NCBI GenBank assembly: GCA_963966185.1
Contig: CAWZYM010000231.1
Coordinates: 248,001-312,000, forward strand
Source of the DNA: Rhabditoides inermis
Lineage: Eukaryota > Nematoda > Chromadorea > Rhabditida > Rhabditidae
Length of the DNA: 64,000 nucleotides
Reading direction: 5' to 3'
Part shown: positions 12,117 to 32,282 of the stretch, one piece after another
How the letters are laid out: every line of letters starts with the position of its first letter
Position numbering within the stretch: the first letter of the stretch is position 1
Made by a program: the position numbers and the translations under genes
Notes under the pieces: model-generated
Seen by the model: the letters and a program-made list of their open reading frames with translations, nothing else
What the model was told of the DNA's origin: nothing
The model's database searches: none

Positions 12117-12268
12117 TGCCGAGTACTTACAGTTTACACTTTCAGTACAAGCAAGCTGTCTGTGATATATTCACATATTTAGGTTCTGAGCGGTCGCATT
12201 CACGTGGATCTCGGAAAGAGCGCCGTCCATTCTGCACATCCTGGAAAGTGACACTCTACCGATCGCTC

Positions 12269-12274
12269 AATAAA
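12269..12274 (+). terminator. Candidate polyadenylation signal AATAAA
   Basis: An exact AATAAA lies about 150 nt downstream of the amine oxidase stop codon, the only good candidate before the next gene. Confidence 0.5.
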
Positions 12275-12479
12275 CGCGTATCCACTTGTATGAGTTATCA
12301 ATGAGAAGCCACATCTAATCCCGTATCCCTGTTTCCTGGCCTGCCTCCCTTCTCTCAATCCATTCCGATTCAAACCTGCGTTGCTTATTACTACATACAC
12401 ATATTCACAGCCTCTCTCGTCTTGCTTATAAGATTGTGTTTGTGTGTTTCCAGTGCCTTCGTGTGTTTGGCGAGGTTGC

Positions 12480-12519
12480 CAGGGGACGGAGGAATGCGGA
12501 GGGAGAGAGAGAGAAAGAG

Positions 12520-12560
<41 letters not shown>

Positions 12561-12600
12561 GAGGGAAATGTAACAGACGGAGAGAGAGAGAGAGAGAGCA
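12480..12600. repeat. (GA)n microsatellite upstream of the kinesin gene
   Basis: Interrupted GA-rich runs sit in the 660-bp spacer between amine oxidase and kinesin. No gene is seen in the rest of that spacer. Confidence 0.8.
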
Positions 12601-12779
12601 TGTGGAGCTACGCTAAAATTACTGATATTTTACGAGCCCCACTGCGAATACAGTGTACTACTATTCCCATCCTGTCAGCACCGTGCTATGTATAGTTATA
12701 GTGTCGTTATTTATGTTTTCCCGTACTCTCGTACAGGCGTTTCAATCACCAGTGTCCCGTGTTCCATTCGCATCTCAGA

Positions 12780-15700
12780 ATGGCCGAATCGGTGCGAGTC
12801 ATCTGTCGATGTCGCCCCCTCAACGACCGAGAGAAGAAGCTCAACTCGGCGGTGCGTCCATTTTTCTCTTATAATTGTTTTGCCTACTGCTTACTGCTCA
12901 CTGCTTACACGTCATGTACCGTATGAGGAATTGCGTATTCGCGGCACTGATTCAATTTGTTGTTGTGTTGGGGAATTGGTTCTCTCGAGGTACTATACAT
13001 GCCTCACTGCCTCTCCGGCCTTGCCGGGCAACGGAGCGTGAGAGGCGGTCAGCCGGGGACTACTACTAATGGGATTATGTATGTACTACTTACTGTGGGT
13101 TTGGTGGAGACTAGTCGTTAGTATGGACACAGTATGGAAATATAACCAATCCGTAAAAAGTGGGCGCTTCGAAAATAACTTTAAAAACTATTTCCGTTTA
13201 GAGACGGAATTGAAGTACACCGGTAGTATCGAGGTTCTCAAAATTGTATTCATGGGTTGTATTACTTTTGATTTGGCGTTGCGTGCGTGCCACATTTTTG
13301 TTGCGGCGTGTGTGAGGTGTCATGACGACGATTAGACAACACATGTGCAGCGCGGGTATTAGATTAGAGAAAAGTTGCACGGAATGATCAATTCGCGGGA
13401 GTCTTTCCTCGTTCAATGAACACATGACATTTGTGTACAGATAATGAGAGGAAAAGGAAATTGTTCTCTACACGACGGTTTTGCATATCCTGGAAACACG
13501 GATTCTATTTCCCATGATAATAGACGAGTGATTGCGATGACACTTCCTTTCATGAAAGCATTCTGTAATGTTTTCACAGTTGTGCAAATGAACAGACGTT
13601 ATTCTTATTCGTCACATATCTAGATAACTTTCTCAAGACAAAACAACAACTAATCACTGGACTTGTGAAAATCACACGTGTTCTTTTCGTATTCGAAGCA
13701 CCCAGCATAATAATATGGTTGCGGGTAGTTTTATCGTTAGCACATACGCCGTTTAGAAGCATGCAATCATCTTCGCTCCCCTATGCGTGTAGCGTGTATA
13801 ATCAAATGTAGTCATGAGAACAGCCCATATTGGATTACCTTTACGATTTCACGGAAACCAGAAACCTGAAGACGATACGGATACGGAACAAAAGAACATA
13901 GTTACTAGTAACACAAAGTACAAAGTTGTGTTTCAGATATGTGTGGAGATGAACAGCAACAAGGGACAGGTGTCGCTCATAGCCCCGGATGGACCACCCA
14001 AGGTCAGGATAGACTGAAGGGACTTGTCGTCTGTTTCTTATTGACTGTATAACAAGATTTGAAACAAACACATCGCAGGAATTCACATTCGACGGCGCGT
14101 TTTTCCTGGAATCCACCTCGGAACAGATCTACAACGATATCGTGTTCCCGTTAGTCGAGGTCAGTCATCTCTCTCTCTTCCCTTCTCTCTATTCTCACAC
14201 ACTCTCTCTCTCTCTCTCGCAAGTGTGAGGAAAGAGGGCAGACGTGCTCGCTTTGCAGAACGTGGTGGGTGGGTACAACGGCACGGTGTTCGCGTATGGT
14301 CAGACAGGCTCTGGCAAGACCTTCTCCATGCAGGGGATCGCAGCGGATGCACAACACAAGGGTCCGTCACTTACATAAGAGTCAATCACACGTCTTACTG
14401 CCCTATAGAGTACATAGAGTTCTGTTTATCTATTTCATGAAAAAAAACTGTGCAACTGTGGACTGTGTACATAAAAATATCCGTACTTTCACTTCAGGTA
14501 TCATCCCGCGCGCGTTCGAACACATCTTCATCGCCACGGCGACGACGGAGAACGTCAAGTTCCTCGTGCACTGCAGCTACCTAGAGGTGGGCGGAGTCAG
14601 AGGGGGCGGCGCTTATGTAGAGTTTGTAGATCTACAATGAAGAGGTGCGCGATCTACTCGGCGAAGCGAGGGATCAGAAGTTGGAGATCAAGGAGCACAG
14701 GTAAAAAGGAGAGAGAGGGAAAGAGGGAGGGAGAGAGAGAGAGAGGGAGAGAGAGAGAGAGAGAAGAGAAGAGAGGGGAGAGACCCGTTCAGTGACCGCG
14801 GAGTGTACGTGGCGGGTCTCTCCATGCACATCTGTCACGATGTCGAATCGTGCCACAAACTCATGGAGACAGGCTTCAACAACAGACACGTAGGAGCCAC
14901 GCTCATGAACAAGGTAAACAATTAAACAAATAAGTAAACAAACAAATAAACAAACAGGACTCGTCTCGCTCGCACTCCATCTTCACAGTGTATGTGGAGG
15001 CGATCGACCAGGAGTCGGGCAGTCTGCGGATGGGCAAGCTGAACCTCGTCGATCTAGCTGGGTCAGAGAGACAGAGCAAGACCGGTGCGTTTGTCTTTGT
15101 CATTCGAAGTGCTATAAGATGTATTATGTGTAATAGAGTTTGTATTAAAGTAAGATGTTATTTATAGGCGCTGTGGGTGACCGTTTCAAGGAGGCGACGA
15201 AGATCAACCTGTCCCTCTCCGCACTCGGAAACGTCATCTCTGCCCTGGTCGACGGGAAGAGCAAGCACATTCCCTATCGAGACTCCAAACTCACCAGACT
15301 ACTACAGGCAAGCTTCGTGATCAAGAACACGTAATAGAGTATTCATGAAAAAGGTGAAAATTCAAGTTGTTCCACTATCAACCCATTAACCAATTTATCA
15401 ATGAACTATACAGGACTCTCTGGGTGGAAACACGAAGACTATCATGGTGGCGTGTGTCTCTCCCTCTGACAACAACTACGACGAGACACTCTCCACCCTA
15501 CGATACGCAAACAGAGCCAAGAACATCAAGAACAAACCCAAGATCAACGAGGTATGATGGTAGTCATCACTGATTCGATGACGTCATCGTTTTAGGACCC
15601 GAAGGACGCGCTGCTGCGCGAGTATCAGGAGGAGATCGAGCGGCTCAAGGCCATGGTCCAGCCAGGTCGGTTCGAGAGTGTTATGGGTTACTGTAGGTTA

Positions 15701-17074
15701 CTGTGGATTACCATAGTACTGTTCAGGCGCTGGCCCCGCCGCCCCGGCTTTCGACGTGGAGGAGGAGAGGAGACAACTGCGGGCAGAGTTCGAGGAGGCC
15801 ATGGCACAGCTCAAGGAAGAGTACGACAAGGTACGAGGGACACGAGGGGTACGATGGGCTACGTATGGTTGCAGGAGAAGACCGGCAAGGCGCAGCTGCA
15901 ACAGGACCTCATGGCGCTAAAACAGCAGTACGACAAGGTGGGTGGGACAATCGAGAGAACAGACGATCGGAAATGCTCGATTCGGGGTTTTACATCACAA
16001 TATTGTGTTGACCAGATACAAACAAGTTCAATTGAGGTTACGGGAATTGATATCGAGATAACATGTTGAGGCTGTGGCGGAGATAGACGAGGCTGGGTTG
16101 GACCCCGCGGAGGCTGAACTGCGACTAAGGGCACTGCAACAGAAGTTCGTCGGAGGCGAGCAGGTGAGACATCAGACAGCACCTTCACTCGATTGAAGAC
16201 ACTTCAACTGGTTACGATAGTGAATCTATCAAATCATACAGGCGCACAACGAAGGGTTGAAGCAGAAAAGAGCGTCGAAAATGAAGGAGGCCGAGTCGAA
16301 GACGCAGCGATTGGCCGGTGCGTCTCTCTCCCTCCCTCTCCCTCCCTCTCTCTCCCTCCCTCCCTCTCTCCCTCTCTCTCTCTCCCTCCCTCTCTCTCTC
16401 CCTCTCGCTCCAATCTTCCCTCTGTTCAGCTGCCCTGAATGTGCATCGGGACGACCCCCTCCTGCAGGTCTACTCCTCCACTCAGGAGAAGCTGGATGCA
16501 GTGTCCGAGGAGCTGAAGAAAGAACAGAGAAAGGTCAGTCACTTCATTACTCTGATTTCTTCCGAACTCAGGTAAGAAAACAGTCATGTTGTTGCAGGTG
16601 AAGTCTCTGGAGTCGGAGATCGAGGATCTGCAGGGCGAATTCGAGCTGGACAGACTAGACTACCTGGAGACGATTCGGAAGCAGGTGAGAGGGTAGAGGA
16701 GACTCGATGACTGAATGATGCAGTGGGATTAGAGACGCTAGGGACAACCAGTCCGGAAGATGTCGGATAAGAAGAAGAAAAAGTGCCTACTGATTCTTTG
16801 TTTCAGGACCAGCAGATCAAACTCATGACGCAGATCCTCGATAAGATACAGCCGATCATACGCAAGGTAGGGGGACACTTGCTCTTTACGTTCAATCAAA
16901 TCCCAATATTCAAACCATGACAAGGTGTCAATTCATAAATTTGAGGACACGAACTACTACAACCTGGACAAGGTGCGGAAGGAGGCAGCGTGGAATGAAG
17001 ACGAAGGGAAGTGGGTACTGCCCGATCTGGTGGTCAACAAGATGACACTGCCCAGTGCGAATGGTGGGGAGAGG

Positions 17075-17120
<46 letters not shown>

Positions 17121-17835
17121 AGGGAAGAATGGTTATCTCCAGGCGCACACATGTCTGGTTTGAAGAACGACACGAGTCCGAATCGCCACGACTCATTCGA
17201 TGAAGAGAGCAAGCTGAGGAAGGTAATCACTATTGACACAATCATTCTGACATTCGTGAATTGTAAATATTTGGGTTAAACTTAGCTTTAGATTACAGAT
17301 TGCTATAAAACATTACTTGCAGCGTCTTGCGAAGAGTGAAGAAGAGAACGTCGCTTCCAACTACTTTAAGACAAACACCAAGAAGAATGATGTGGCCAGC
17401 AAGTATAAGGTAGAGAGACTTTTATAACTGATATAGTTGTAATGATGTACGTGGATGAATTTGTATATAAGTCCTCAATATTCGTATATGTTGTTTAATC
17501 ATTTTTTGTTGCATAAGCCACATTCAGGGCGACAGCAAACGCCAGCTGGCAGTGAAGAGCTACTTCCCTTCCGGAGGCAACAGCCTACTAAAGGGTCAGT
17601 CTCACCTTCTTCATCTCTTTCTACTCTCGTGTTTCACATTCTCCTTCCTTCCTTTCCTACTTCGTAAGTACCTCTCCATGCCTCTTCCTCTCTCCCACCC
17701 TCCTCCTCCCTCCCTCTCTATCGCATCACAGGCGTGGTGTACACTGACGACCTGTTCGACCGTGCTGGTTCTGCCAGTCGTCGTCCGACGCGCCTCGAGG
17801 CCATCGAACCACTCAGGAAGACGTCAGCCAATTGA
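12780..17835 (+). CDS. osm-3: Kinesin-2 motor, OSM-3/KIF17 type, 706 aa
   Basis: Twenty-three exons: 12780-12851, 13937-14002, 14079-14159, 14259-14361, 14498-14586, 14630-14700, 14793-14913, 14958-15084, 15168-15307, 15414-15551, 15596-15665, 15727-15830, 15875-15937, 16071-16163, 16242-16317, 16430-16533, 16598-16684, 16807-16866, 16946-17063, 17143-17222, 17323-17409, 17528-17594, 17732-17835, totalling 2121 nt in frame. The N-terminal motor begins [15 protein letters not shown] and has the P-loop GQTGSGKT, switch I NNRHVGAT...SSRSHSIF and switch [12 protein letters not shown] coiled-coil stalk and basic tail follow. Start, motor details and length match nematode OSM-3, the homodimeric motor that builds distal segments of sensory cilia. 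The first intron is long (1085 bp). The intron after 15307 has a GC donor; two acceptors end in GAG. ATG lies one base after CTCAG, suggesting trans-splicing. Confidence 0.94.
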
Positions 17836-18101
17836 AACACCATTTCATTGTTTCATTTGTTTGCCTGTATCTGTCTCCACGCAACGCAACACATGTACGA
17901 GATAGCAGATGAGTTTGTTGTATTTAGTTTTTATTGATTTCAAGATGTATTTTTATTTGTTTGAGTACGCATGCTTGTACATACGCATGATCCCGCCCAC
18001 GTGCCTATCGTCATTCACTCGTCGCTGTGTGAAACTTGCATATGTATGTATTCTTATCGAAATCATATCATGTTTATCCGGTGTCGTGTTCGTTAAGTCA
18101 A

Positions 18102-18107
18102 AATAAA
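18102..18107 (+). terminator. Candidate polyadenylation signal for the kinesin gene
   Basis: Exact AATAAA about 270 nt after the kinesin stop codon, just before the convergent chemoreceptor gene. Confidence 0.5.
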
Positions 18108-18266
18108 TCCTTATTTATAATAGGAATGCTTAATTTTTAAAATGAAGCTGAAATGAAGAGGATTAACACACTAGTAAGGATTAGGCAGGCAGTTGCAAAA
18201 CCAAACTAGCAATAACTTCAACTGCTATGTTTTTGTGGAGAAATCTGTTTGGTGGAGGGTTGAGAG

Positions 18267-18506
18267 TTATCCGACTTTCGTGATTGTCGTGGGGGCTTTC
18301 GTTGCGCCGACAGCATTCTTCTTAGCCAGGAATGGGAAGATCTTCGTGAAAGTTTCACTGAAAACGTCAATTATTTCTTGGCTACCTGGAATGTGCACTC
18401 ACATGATATAGACCTTGTAGGGTTTCACAAAATACATGGTAAGTAGGGGAGCGAGCAGCGCGTGGTAGTCCGCGATGTGGAACACGAGTCGCTCCTGAGA
18501 AGGGAG

Positions 18507-18546
<40 letters not shown>

Positions 18547-20225
18547 CTGGTACGAGTCTCTCCAGATACCCACGAGGCTCACTCCAAACACCACGGATCC
18601 TATTGCGATGAATGACATTGTGAGCACTTGTAGAGTGAGACCCTGAAATGGTCATCTCACTTTCCTCTCATTCCTTCTGACTGAGCAAGAGTAATGAAAG
18701 AGAAAGATATCTAACCGTGATGAAGGACATATGCATCTTCTTCGTAGTCTCACTCATCGATGCATTCTCATTGAGGAGCCGAATAGCCTTCTGACGGAAG
18801 CTGAAAAGTTTTCTCATTTCAAATCCCCGGGCATCCCCCCGTTCATCGTACGCCAGTCATTTCGCCGAATGTCGCCGAAAGAATTAAGCAATCTTCACAA
18901 CAACAAAAAAAAAATATGTTCTGGGTATCAATATCGCTCATCGATCTCGAGTGTTCGAATTGAGACTTTCGCCTTCGTTTTACAGTTAGAGTTCAAAAAC
19001 CTTGTTTTTGAGTCGATTTCCAATGGGAAAACTCCAAAACTTAATTACTCTCTTCAAACTTATCGCACAGCGCCCAGTTTTCTGGAGGAGATGCCTAAGT
19101 AGAATGCTCAGAGATCTCTAGTGCTCGATTTTTCGATTTCCGTCATTTTTACCATGTTGGAGCACGAAAACACACAATCGAGGCAAATTTGCATAAAATT
19201 CTCGTCTGTCTGGCGACCCAGCGATATTGCCGTACGATGAAAGGGGGGAATGGCCTGAACTGACTATAGAACAAGGAAGACAGCGGGTACGGGAGGGCCG
19301 GCAGAGTACGCAGTCGTGATGATACCTGCATGGATTGGATCATTCAGTGTCCCCCCTCTCCCCACCTGCCGCATCCGAGTTGTCCAGTCCGTGCACCAAG
19401 TGCGGGGTGTAGGTGTAGTTGACGTCCGGAATGTAGATGTCCGCCGCGATCCAACGCTCCTCCTCCGGAACGTCAGTCAGCACTGTCGACAACTGAACGG
19501 AAGACGTCCTCTCTCTCTCTCTCTCCCTCTCTCCCCCTCTCTCTCACCAAGTGTCCACTACTGGGAATGTATGCGATGATACACATGGCAGCCAGCATCC
19601 ACTTGGGCGGCGATGGGTTGATGATGATGTAGTATCGATAGTAGAATGACATTGGAAGGGTCATCACTGTGTGCGAGTACGAATGCAACAGAACACCGTA
19701 CGCAAACTGACACCAGCTGCAAACGTATGCGGTGAAATCGTGAACACGACTGGATTCATGAAAGAACTTACAAATATGCGTTCGGGAGGTAGTTGCAGGT
19801 TCCGTAGTAGACGAGTAGAAGCTTCATGGAAAGCGTCGAGCAGATTCTAAAATCACTATCTCTCTTTTTCTCCCCGAATAAACTCACAATATGATGATCC
19901 AGACCAAATAGGTTACTGTAATGATACTTGCATACAGTACACCTACCTTGTCACAGTCAAGACTTCAGCGGCTGCAGAGCACCAGTCGGAAAGATGAGTG
20001 TTGAGGAGGAAAATACGGTACGCTTGCATGTATTTGGGAGTTTTACTGAAACATTATTATCAACATGATACTAAACTGGTAATAATCGACTCACAATATG
20101 ATGATCCAAACCAGATAGGTGTTAAGAATGAGTGATATGACGCCCAGAATGAATGAGGCGAGGGAGAGATAGTCCGGATTGAAGGGACCATCGTAGACGA
20201 AGGGTGAGGACGTGGTCACGTCCAT
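18267..20225 (-). CDS. Serpentine 7TM chemoreceptor, Srd-like, copy A
   Basis: Multi-exon minus-strand gene. The first exon (ATG at 20225) encodes a short polar N-terminus and helix 1 (SFILGVISLILNTYLVW). A middle exon carries SFYYRYYIIINPSPPKW, the helix 3 / second-loop signature of Srd and related nematode receptor families, followed by MLAAMCIIAYIPSSGHLV. Later exons give GLTLQVLTMSFIAIGSVVF, then ERLVFHIADYHALLAPLL and the helix 7 end MYFVKPYK. The stop at 18267-18269 follows a tail ending KVG. Such receptors sit on sensory cilia and detect odorants or pheromones through G proteins. Copy B next door shares exon structure and most motifs. Subfamily (Srd rather than another Str-superfamily class) is less sure than the receptor call. 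One intron spans about 18.8-19.3 kb and has no exon I could see. Confidence 0.82.
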
Positions 20226-20603
20226 CGTAGCAGTGTTGTGTGCGCATGTCCTTATATATGGCAGAACACCGTGCGCGGCTTGGAAAAGAGTGCTCGGAGT
20301 GCATAAGAATGGCTACAAATGTCTGCGGAGGCCACCCGAGCGCCGCTATAACCAACCCGCATATACACTTCTTCCCACCCTCTTTTGTGGTAAGTTGGTA
20401 ATGACTGTGAGAGCGTGGCAAAGAGAGAAAAGAGAAGGTGGATAGCATTTGGCGCCAGAGACCACCGTCTACCACACAACATTTATTGCAGCTTTCCGCA
20501 TATGCGAACGAAACATCAATCAATCAAACAAATCACATCAATCATCTTTCACTTATATCAAACGTCACACATCAATGGTTAGATAATGGTAGCTTCGAGT
20601 CGC

Positions 20604-23509
<2,906 letters not shown>

Positions 23510-24232
23510 CTAAAATCTAAAATTACAAGGAAGTAGAATGTTAGCTGGAACAAGTTTACGATTTCAACACAGTTTATGGAATTGCGACCGACTGCTGATC
23601 GAATGCCTAAACATAAGCACAAACAAGAAATGTACGTGAGAAAGTCACATGTGTATGTGTGAGACGGTTTCAAGTGACGATATTGTGAGCCATTCTATGT
23701 TCGGCAAACGGTTATGCATTCCAGTTTTTTCAGGTATTGTTTTAATGTTGTAAATACGAATAAATTACAGACCACCTTTGCAGATAGACATTAATGATAG
23801 CATTTTAAATTTAATGGTAATGTGGGCATCATAAAAAAACAGGAACAAGAGATTTTCATCTCTCAATGCACGTTATTCCTGGGTGTTCATAATCGAAAGT
23901 TTATCAAACTTACATGCATCAGTTCGTTCGTCAAAACAGTGTAATTATCATTGTCTAGTTACGTATGCAGTTTTGTACATGACTACTTTAATCCGTTTGT
24001 GAAACTGGAAGTGGTGGAATACAGACCAGTGGTCTGAGACCACCCATTTCTCCAAGTCAGAAGTCAGAGAAAAAAATAACGAAAAGTAAACTGAACAAAA
24101 GCAGTTCCAAATTCCAACACAGCTGGTTGTTCAGAACAAGTTTTTTATCACCGTAAAGTGTATTTTAGTCAGAACAATGCACGGTAAAAAATCACAGTCG
24201 GTGTACAATATTGCACATGATCTCCTTTTTGA
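23510..24232. other. Intergenic, nothing recognised
   Basis: AT-rich spacer between the chemoreceptor start and the UGT 3' end, both on the minus strand. No repeat family or exon was recognised. Confidence 0.6.
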
Positions 24233-27196
<2,964 letters not shown>

Positions 27197-27958
27197 GGTG
27201 GCCAGTGGACAGCAGACCACACACAAACACACTTGCAACAACAATCGTGCAACAACAAACCGATAACCGGCTGGTGGTGTACAGTTATGGTCTCTCGGTT
27301 TCAAAGATTAATAAGGGCGTGATAAGACGGAGATGATATCAGGTCAGACGGCAGTACTCAAAAAATAGTAATCGTTGATAAAACGGACATCAAAACACAC
27401 TGTAAATGTTGTCCACAACTCGTCGAGTTCATTGTAATCTTTAGTTCCCGAAATTCCCACGGAAATCAACACCAATCCTAGCGCCAAACCATTAAACGTG
27501 AGAGCGCGCCCCAATAATAGAATCTTGGATAATAATATGCATTGCCAAAACTCCCATACTAATAAACATGTTCCACCTAAATCGTCTGGGTGTTAAGATA
27601 AGTGTTCTTTAATTGGCGCCTATGGCAGGAATTTTCCGCAATTTGTGAAAAAAACGCAATTCTATAGGACCGGGAGAACTCAGACGGCTCAAGAGGTGTA
27701 CATATGATGAAATTCCTTGTAATGACGAATCAGACCTAGCAAGTGTTCACACAAACTCTTTTTTCCTGCGCACTCATTTCATAAAGTCATTAGTGAGGTG
27801 GGATCGTCTCTCATGTTCGCCGCAGGGAGCGGGGTTCGTTTCATTTATGCTCATCATTTACATACATATGCTTACAGCTGTGCTTTCTCCGCTTGATGTC
27901 GTGACCTGTTATAATCTGATAAGAGTGCAATCAGCAAGGCCAGAGCACCGCTGATGTT

Positions 27959-27995
<37 letters not shown>

Positions 27996-28393
27996 ACGTG
28001 TGTGTAGTTGGCTCGCTCGTTCGTTGGTTACTCTACTTATCATTTCAGACTCGCTAGTACCATCGGTGGATCAGGAAGGCGTGGTGATCCACCGACCGAT
28101 TCTCGCTAGCGTAGAAGATTCCAGCACCCTCACCATCGGCCTCACTTTATGAACTCTTGTTGCGCTCGCAACTCAATCTCTGCCCTCTGTCGCTCTGTGA
28201 GAGACGCGCTCGAGTGAGCCGATCGGCTCCGGCCTTGCGGGTATCACCTCGGAGGATTGTTCTTGGTGAAAACCTTTGTTCTCTCCGGACATGGATTCGT
28301 CGTATTATGCGTCTCCGAGATCCATCAACATTTAGTATCAGATACATTGCAGATTAATCATCGGTAAAACCCATTCATTCCAAACGTGTTGGT
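27197..28393. other. Intergenic with (CT)n and a short inverted repeat
   Basis: Upstream region of the UGT. Contains (CT)n at about 27960-27989 and an inverted repeat ATCGGTGGATCA / TGATCCACCGACCGAT at 28062-28073 and 28085-28100. A spliceable short frame at 28050-28152 has no recognised similarity. Confidence 0.5.
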
Positions 28394-29075
28394 TCAGGGA
28401 GGCCGCGAGAACTCGCATTCTTTCGGAGGGATACAGATGGAGTCTATTCGCTTGCAGGCGGATGAGACACGGGCTGCACTCACATGCGTGCGGCTGGAAA
28501 ACAATCACATAATAGAAACAGGAACATTGATACTGAAGTGCTTGAGTGACTGACCTCGCACTGGGTAGTCTCGCACTGTGGCTGCGGATCGTCGCAGGTC
28601 GGCTCGCAGGCAGAGACACACTGGAGGAACACTTAGTCCTTATTGCAACCTGAATAGGGGAGAAGAAAACTCGCGAACAGCCCGTGAAGAAAAAGCCTCA
28701 AGGGACTCTGACTCTGTATATAAGTGTATAGTACAGTTAGTTTGAACTCACACGCCCCCACTTGGCAGTCGTCCAGGCGCACGCAGGGGAAGGTGATCGG
28801 TTCGAGGGCCTTCTTCCTCTCTTTCTCGCTCTCACCGTATCCAATGTGGTCCCGCAGAGTGTATAGGAAGGCGCGAGCGCGCACCCAACCCGCCTCGACA
28901 CAGACACACATCACTGAACAGCTGGCGCACCGTGCACTGCAACTATTCAAATATGTCTCACGGTACTTGGCGTATGTACATTTCTGTCTGTATGAAGCCT
29001 CGCAGCTCTGCTCGCAAATTTTGTTTCCTCTCTCGTGAAAATCCTCGTTGTCTGCGCAGGAGGAAAGAAGGGCCT
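28394..29075 (-). CDS. Two-domain TIL (trypsin-inhibitor-like) cysteine-rich protein, 5' end unresolved, apparent frameshift
   Basis: The first domain reads CADNEDF...ICEQSCE...CVCVEAGWVRAR...PCVRLDDC, with an insertion of about 30 residues before the last cysteines. The second reads CVSACEPTCDDPQPQC then, after an intron, PHACECSPCLIRLQAN. This cysteine spacing is the TIL pattern of secreted serine-protease inhibitors. In the last exon the frame must shift by one base near 28450 to reach SICIPPKECEFSRPP and the stop at 28394, the arrangement kept in the paralogue at 31.8 kb. So it is a damaged copy, an assembly indel, or a splice I have misread. I could not place a signal-peptide exon; foldback element B lies immediately upstream. 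Confidence 0.6.
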
Positions 29076-29163
29076 TCGCCGAGACATTGCAGAATAATAA
29101 TAATTATGAAAATAGCAAATAAGTAGACTGATACTGGAATGAGTTTAATTCTACAGAAGCGGC

Positions 29164-29711
29164 CAGGCACACGACCCAATGTTGCCGATGTTGCCATTGT
29201 TGCCACTTTTGGCAACATGGCTGTAACTCACACGAGCAGCCCACGCACTTGTGGTAGCAGATTTTGATGTAATGAAGCACCTATACACAACTTTTTACGC
29301 TGAATCCGAATATGACCATAACTTTTCCAGAATAGCACTTTGAAGAAGATTTAGCCCCGCACCGAATAGACTACCCTTGAAAACGACCTGTCCAACAACA
29401 GCAGCGCGGCGGAATAGTTAGTGAGTTAAGCTGTTGTTTGACTGCTGCTGTTTGACTGCTGTTCTGCCACCACAAGTGCGTGGGCTGCCCGTGTCAGCTA
29501 AAAGTTGAGTAATCGTCTAGTTATCGGGCTCGAATGAAAGCTGGTGATGTCATCTACTCAACTGTAATGTCTTTCAACCTAATATCACGCTCTCAGGTGG
29601 CTTTCAATCGAGCCCAATAACGAGACGATTACTCAACTTTGAGCTGAGTTACAGCCATGTTGCCAAAAGTGGCAACAATGACAACATCGGCAACATTGGG
29701 CCGTGTGCCTG
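29164..29711. mobile_element. Foldback element B, 548 bp
   Basis: Terminal repeats at 29164-29230 and 29645-29711 are nearly identical to those of element A (CAGGCACACG...GTTGCC x3...GGCAACATGG). The right part (from about 29500) also matches element A, including the AGTTGAGTAATCGTCT palindrome arm. The left interior is different: 27-bp arms GCAGCCCACGCACTTGTGGT at about 29236 and 29463 bracket unrelated sequence. No coding capacity. It sits just upstream of the TIL gene. Confidence 0.82.
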
Positions 29712-31402
<1,691 letters not shown>

Positions 31403-31940
31403 TGCGAGTTCAATGATGGTTGGGTGCGACAGACACACTTGGTGAACAGAGCGCCGGAGACAGTGACGAGATGTGAAATGTGGGTGTGGGCGTGCATTGA
31501 CCCCGACTATCGAGTACCCTGCATCCAGAGAGAGGAAAGCGTGTGACTCATGGTCTTCATTATTTAGTTTTGTAAGTTTTATTGATTAGCTCGAAAAAAA
31601 AACGTTAATGGTAGCATGTTCAGGGTGTTTGTACGAGGGCGAGTCATACTCGAAGTACGGTTCGATATGCGAACCAACGTGCGATCATCCGGAGCCAGAC
31701 TGCGATCGGAACGAGTGCAATGTGAGTGGTGTTAGTGAGTGGATGAGTGGCAGTGAGTGGACAAGTGGATGAGTGGGAGTGAGTGGATGAGTGGGAGTGA
31801 GTGGATGAGTGGAAGTAGATAAGTGGATGGTTCTATTGCAGCCTCACGTGTGTCAGTGCAGGGCGAATCTCGTCCGTTTGGAGACGAACAGCCCTCTATG
31901 TCTCCCGCTCAAGGAATGCCAGTTCTCCACGCCACTATGA
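31403..31940 (+). CDS. TIL-domain cysteine-rich protein, 3' exons
   Basis: The best exons are 31624-31721 (CLYEGESYSKYGSICEPTC then DHPEPDCDRNECN) and 31842-31940 (PHVCQCRANLVRLETN then LCLPLKECQFSTPL, stop). This is a complete TIL cysteine pattern. Upstream, 31403-31520 encodes CEFNDGWVRQ...RCEMWVWACIDPDYRVPC, which looks like the second half of another TIL domain, so the gene probably has at least two. Frame linkage between 31520 and 31624 is not settled and no signal-peptide exon was found. TIL proteins are usually secreted protease inhibitors; in nematodes many protect eggs, sperm or parasites from host enzymes. It is divergent from the minus-strand copy 2.4 kb away, suggesting an inverted duplication. 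Confidence 0.65.
31726..31818 (+). repeat. GAGTGGATGAGTGG minisatellite in TIL intron
   Basis: Three to four tandem copies of a roughly 18-bp unit (GTGAGTGGATGAGTGGGA) fill the intron between the last two exons. Confidence 0.85.
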
Positions 31941-32282
31941 TGTCACTTCGAATCATGCCGTTTCATGCATATTTGAAATACACTCTCATAAACGGCATCG
32001 TGATTTCGGTACCACAAACCACAACGAAAAGAGACAGTAGTGATTGATCGTTTATGATCACTTATCGATCGTCTTTCTCCAACAGTCATCATTTTAAAAC
32101 TGCGTGAAATCACGAGAAGAATCTATCCTCACACATTACACGTATCAAGAATCAAAGAATTCATTCGACACGACACATTTTAATCATCAATCACGACTAT
32201 CGATCATCTAATTTCTAAGTCGATCATCTAATTTTTAAGTTGTAAGTATTGTAAGAGTGGGCGGGACTGGAAGGGGCGGAGC

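Noticed and set aside
31726..31818. CRISPR-like array
   Set aside because: Short units directly in tandem without spacers, inside a eukaryotic intron; a minisatellite.
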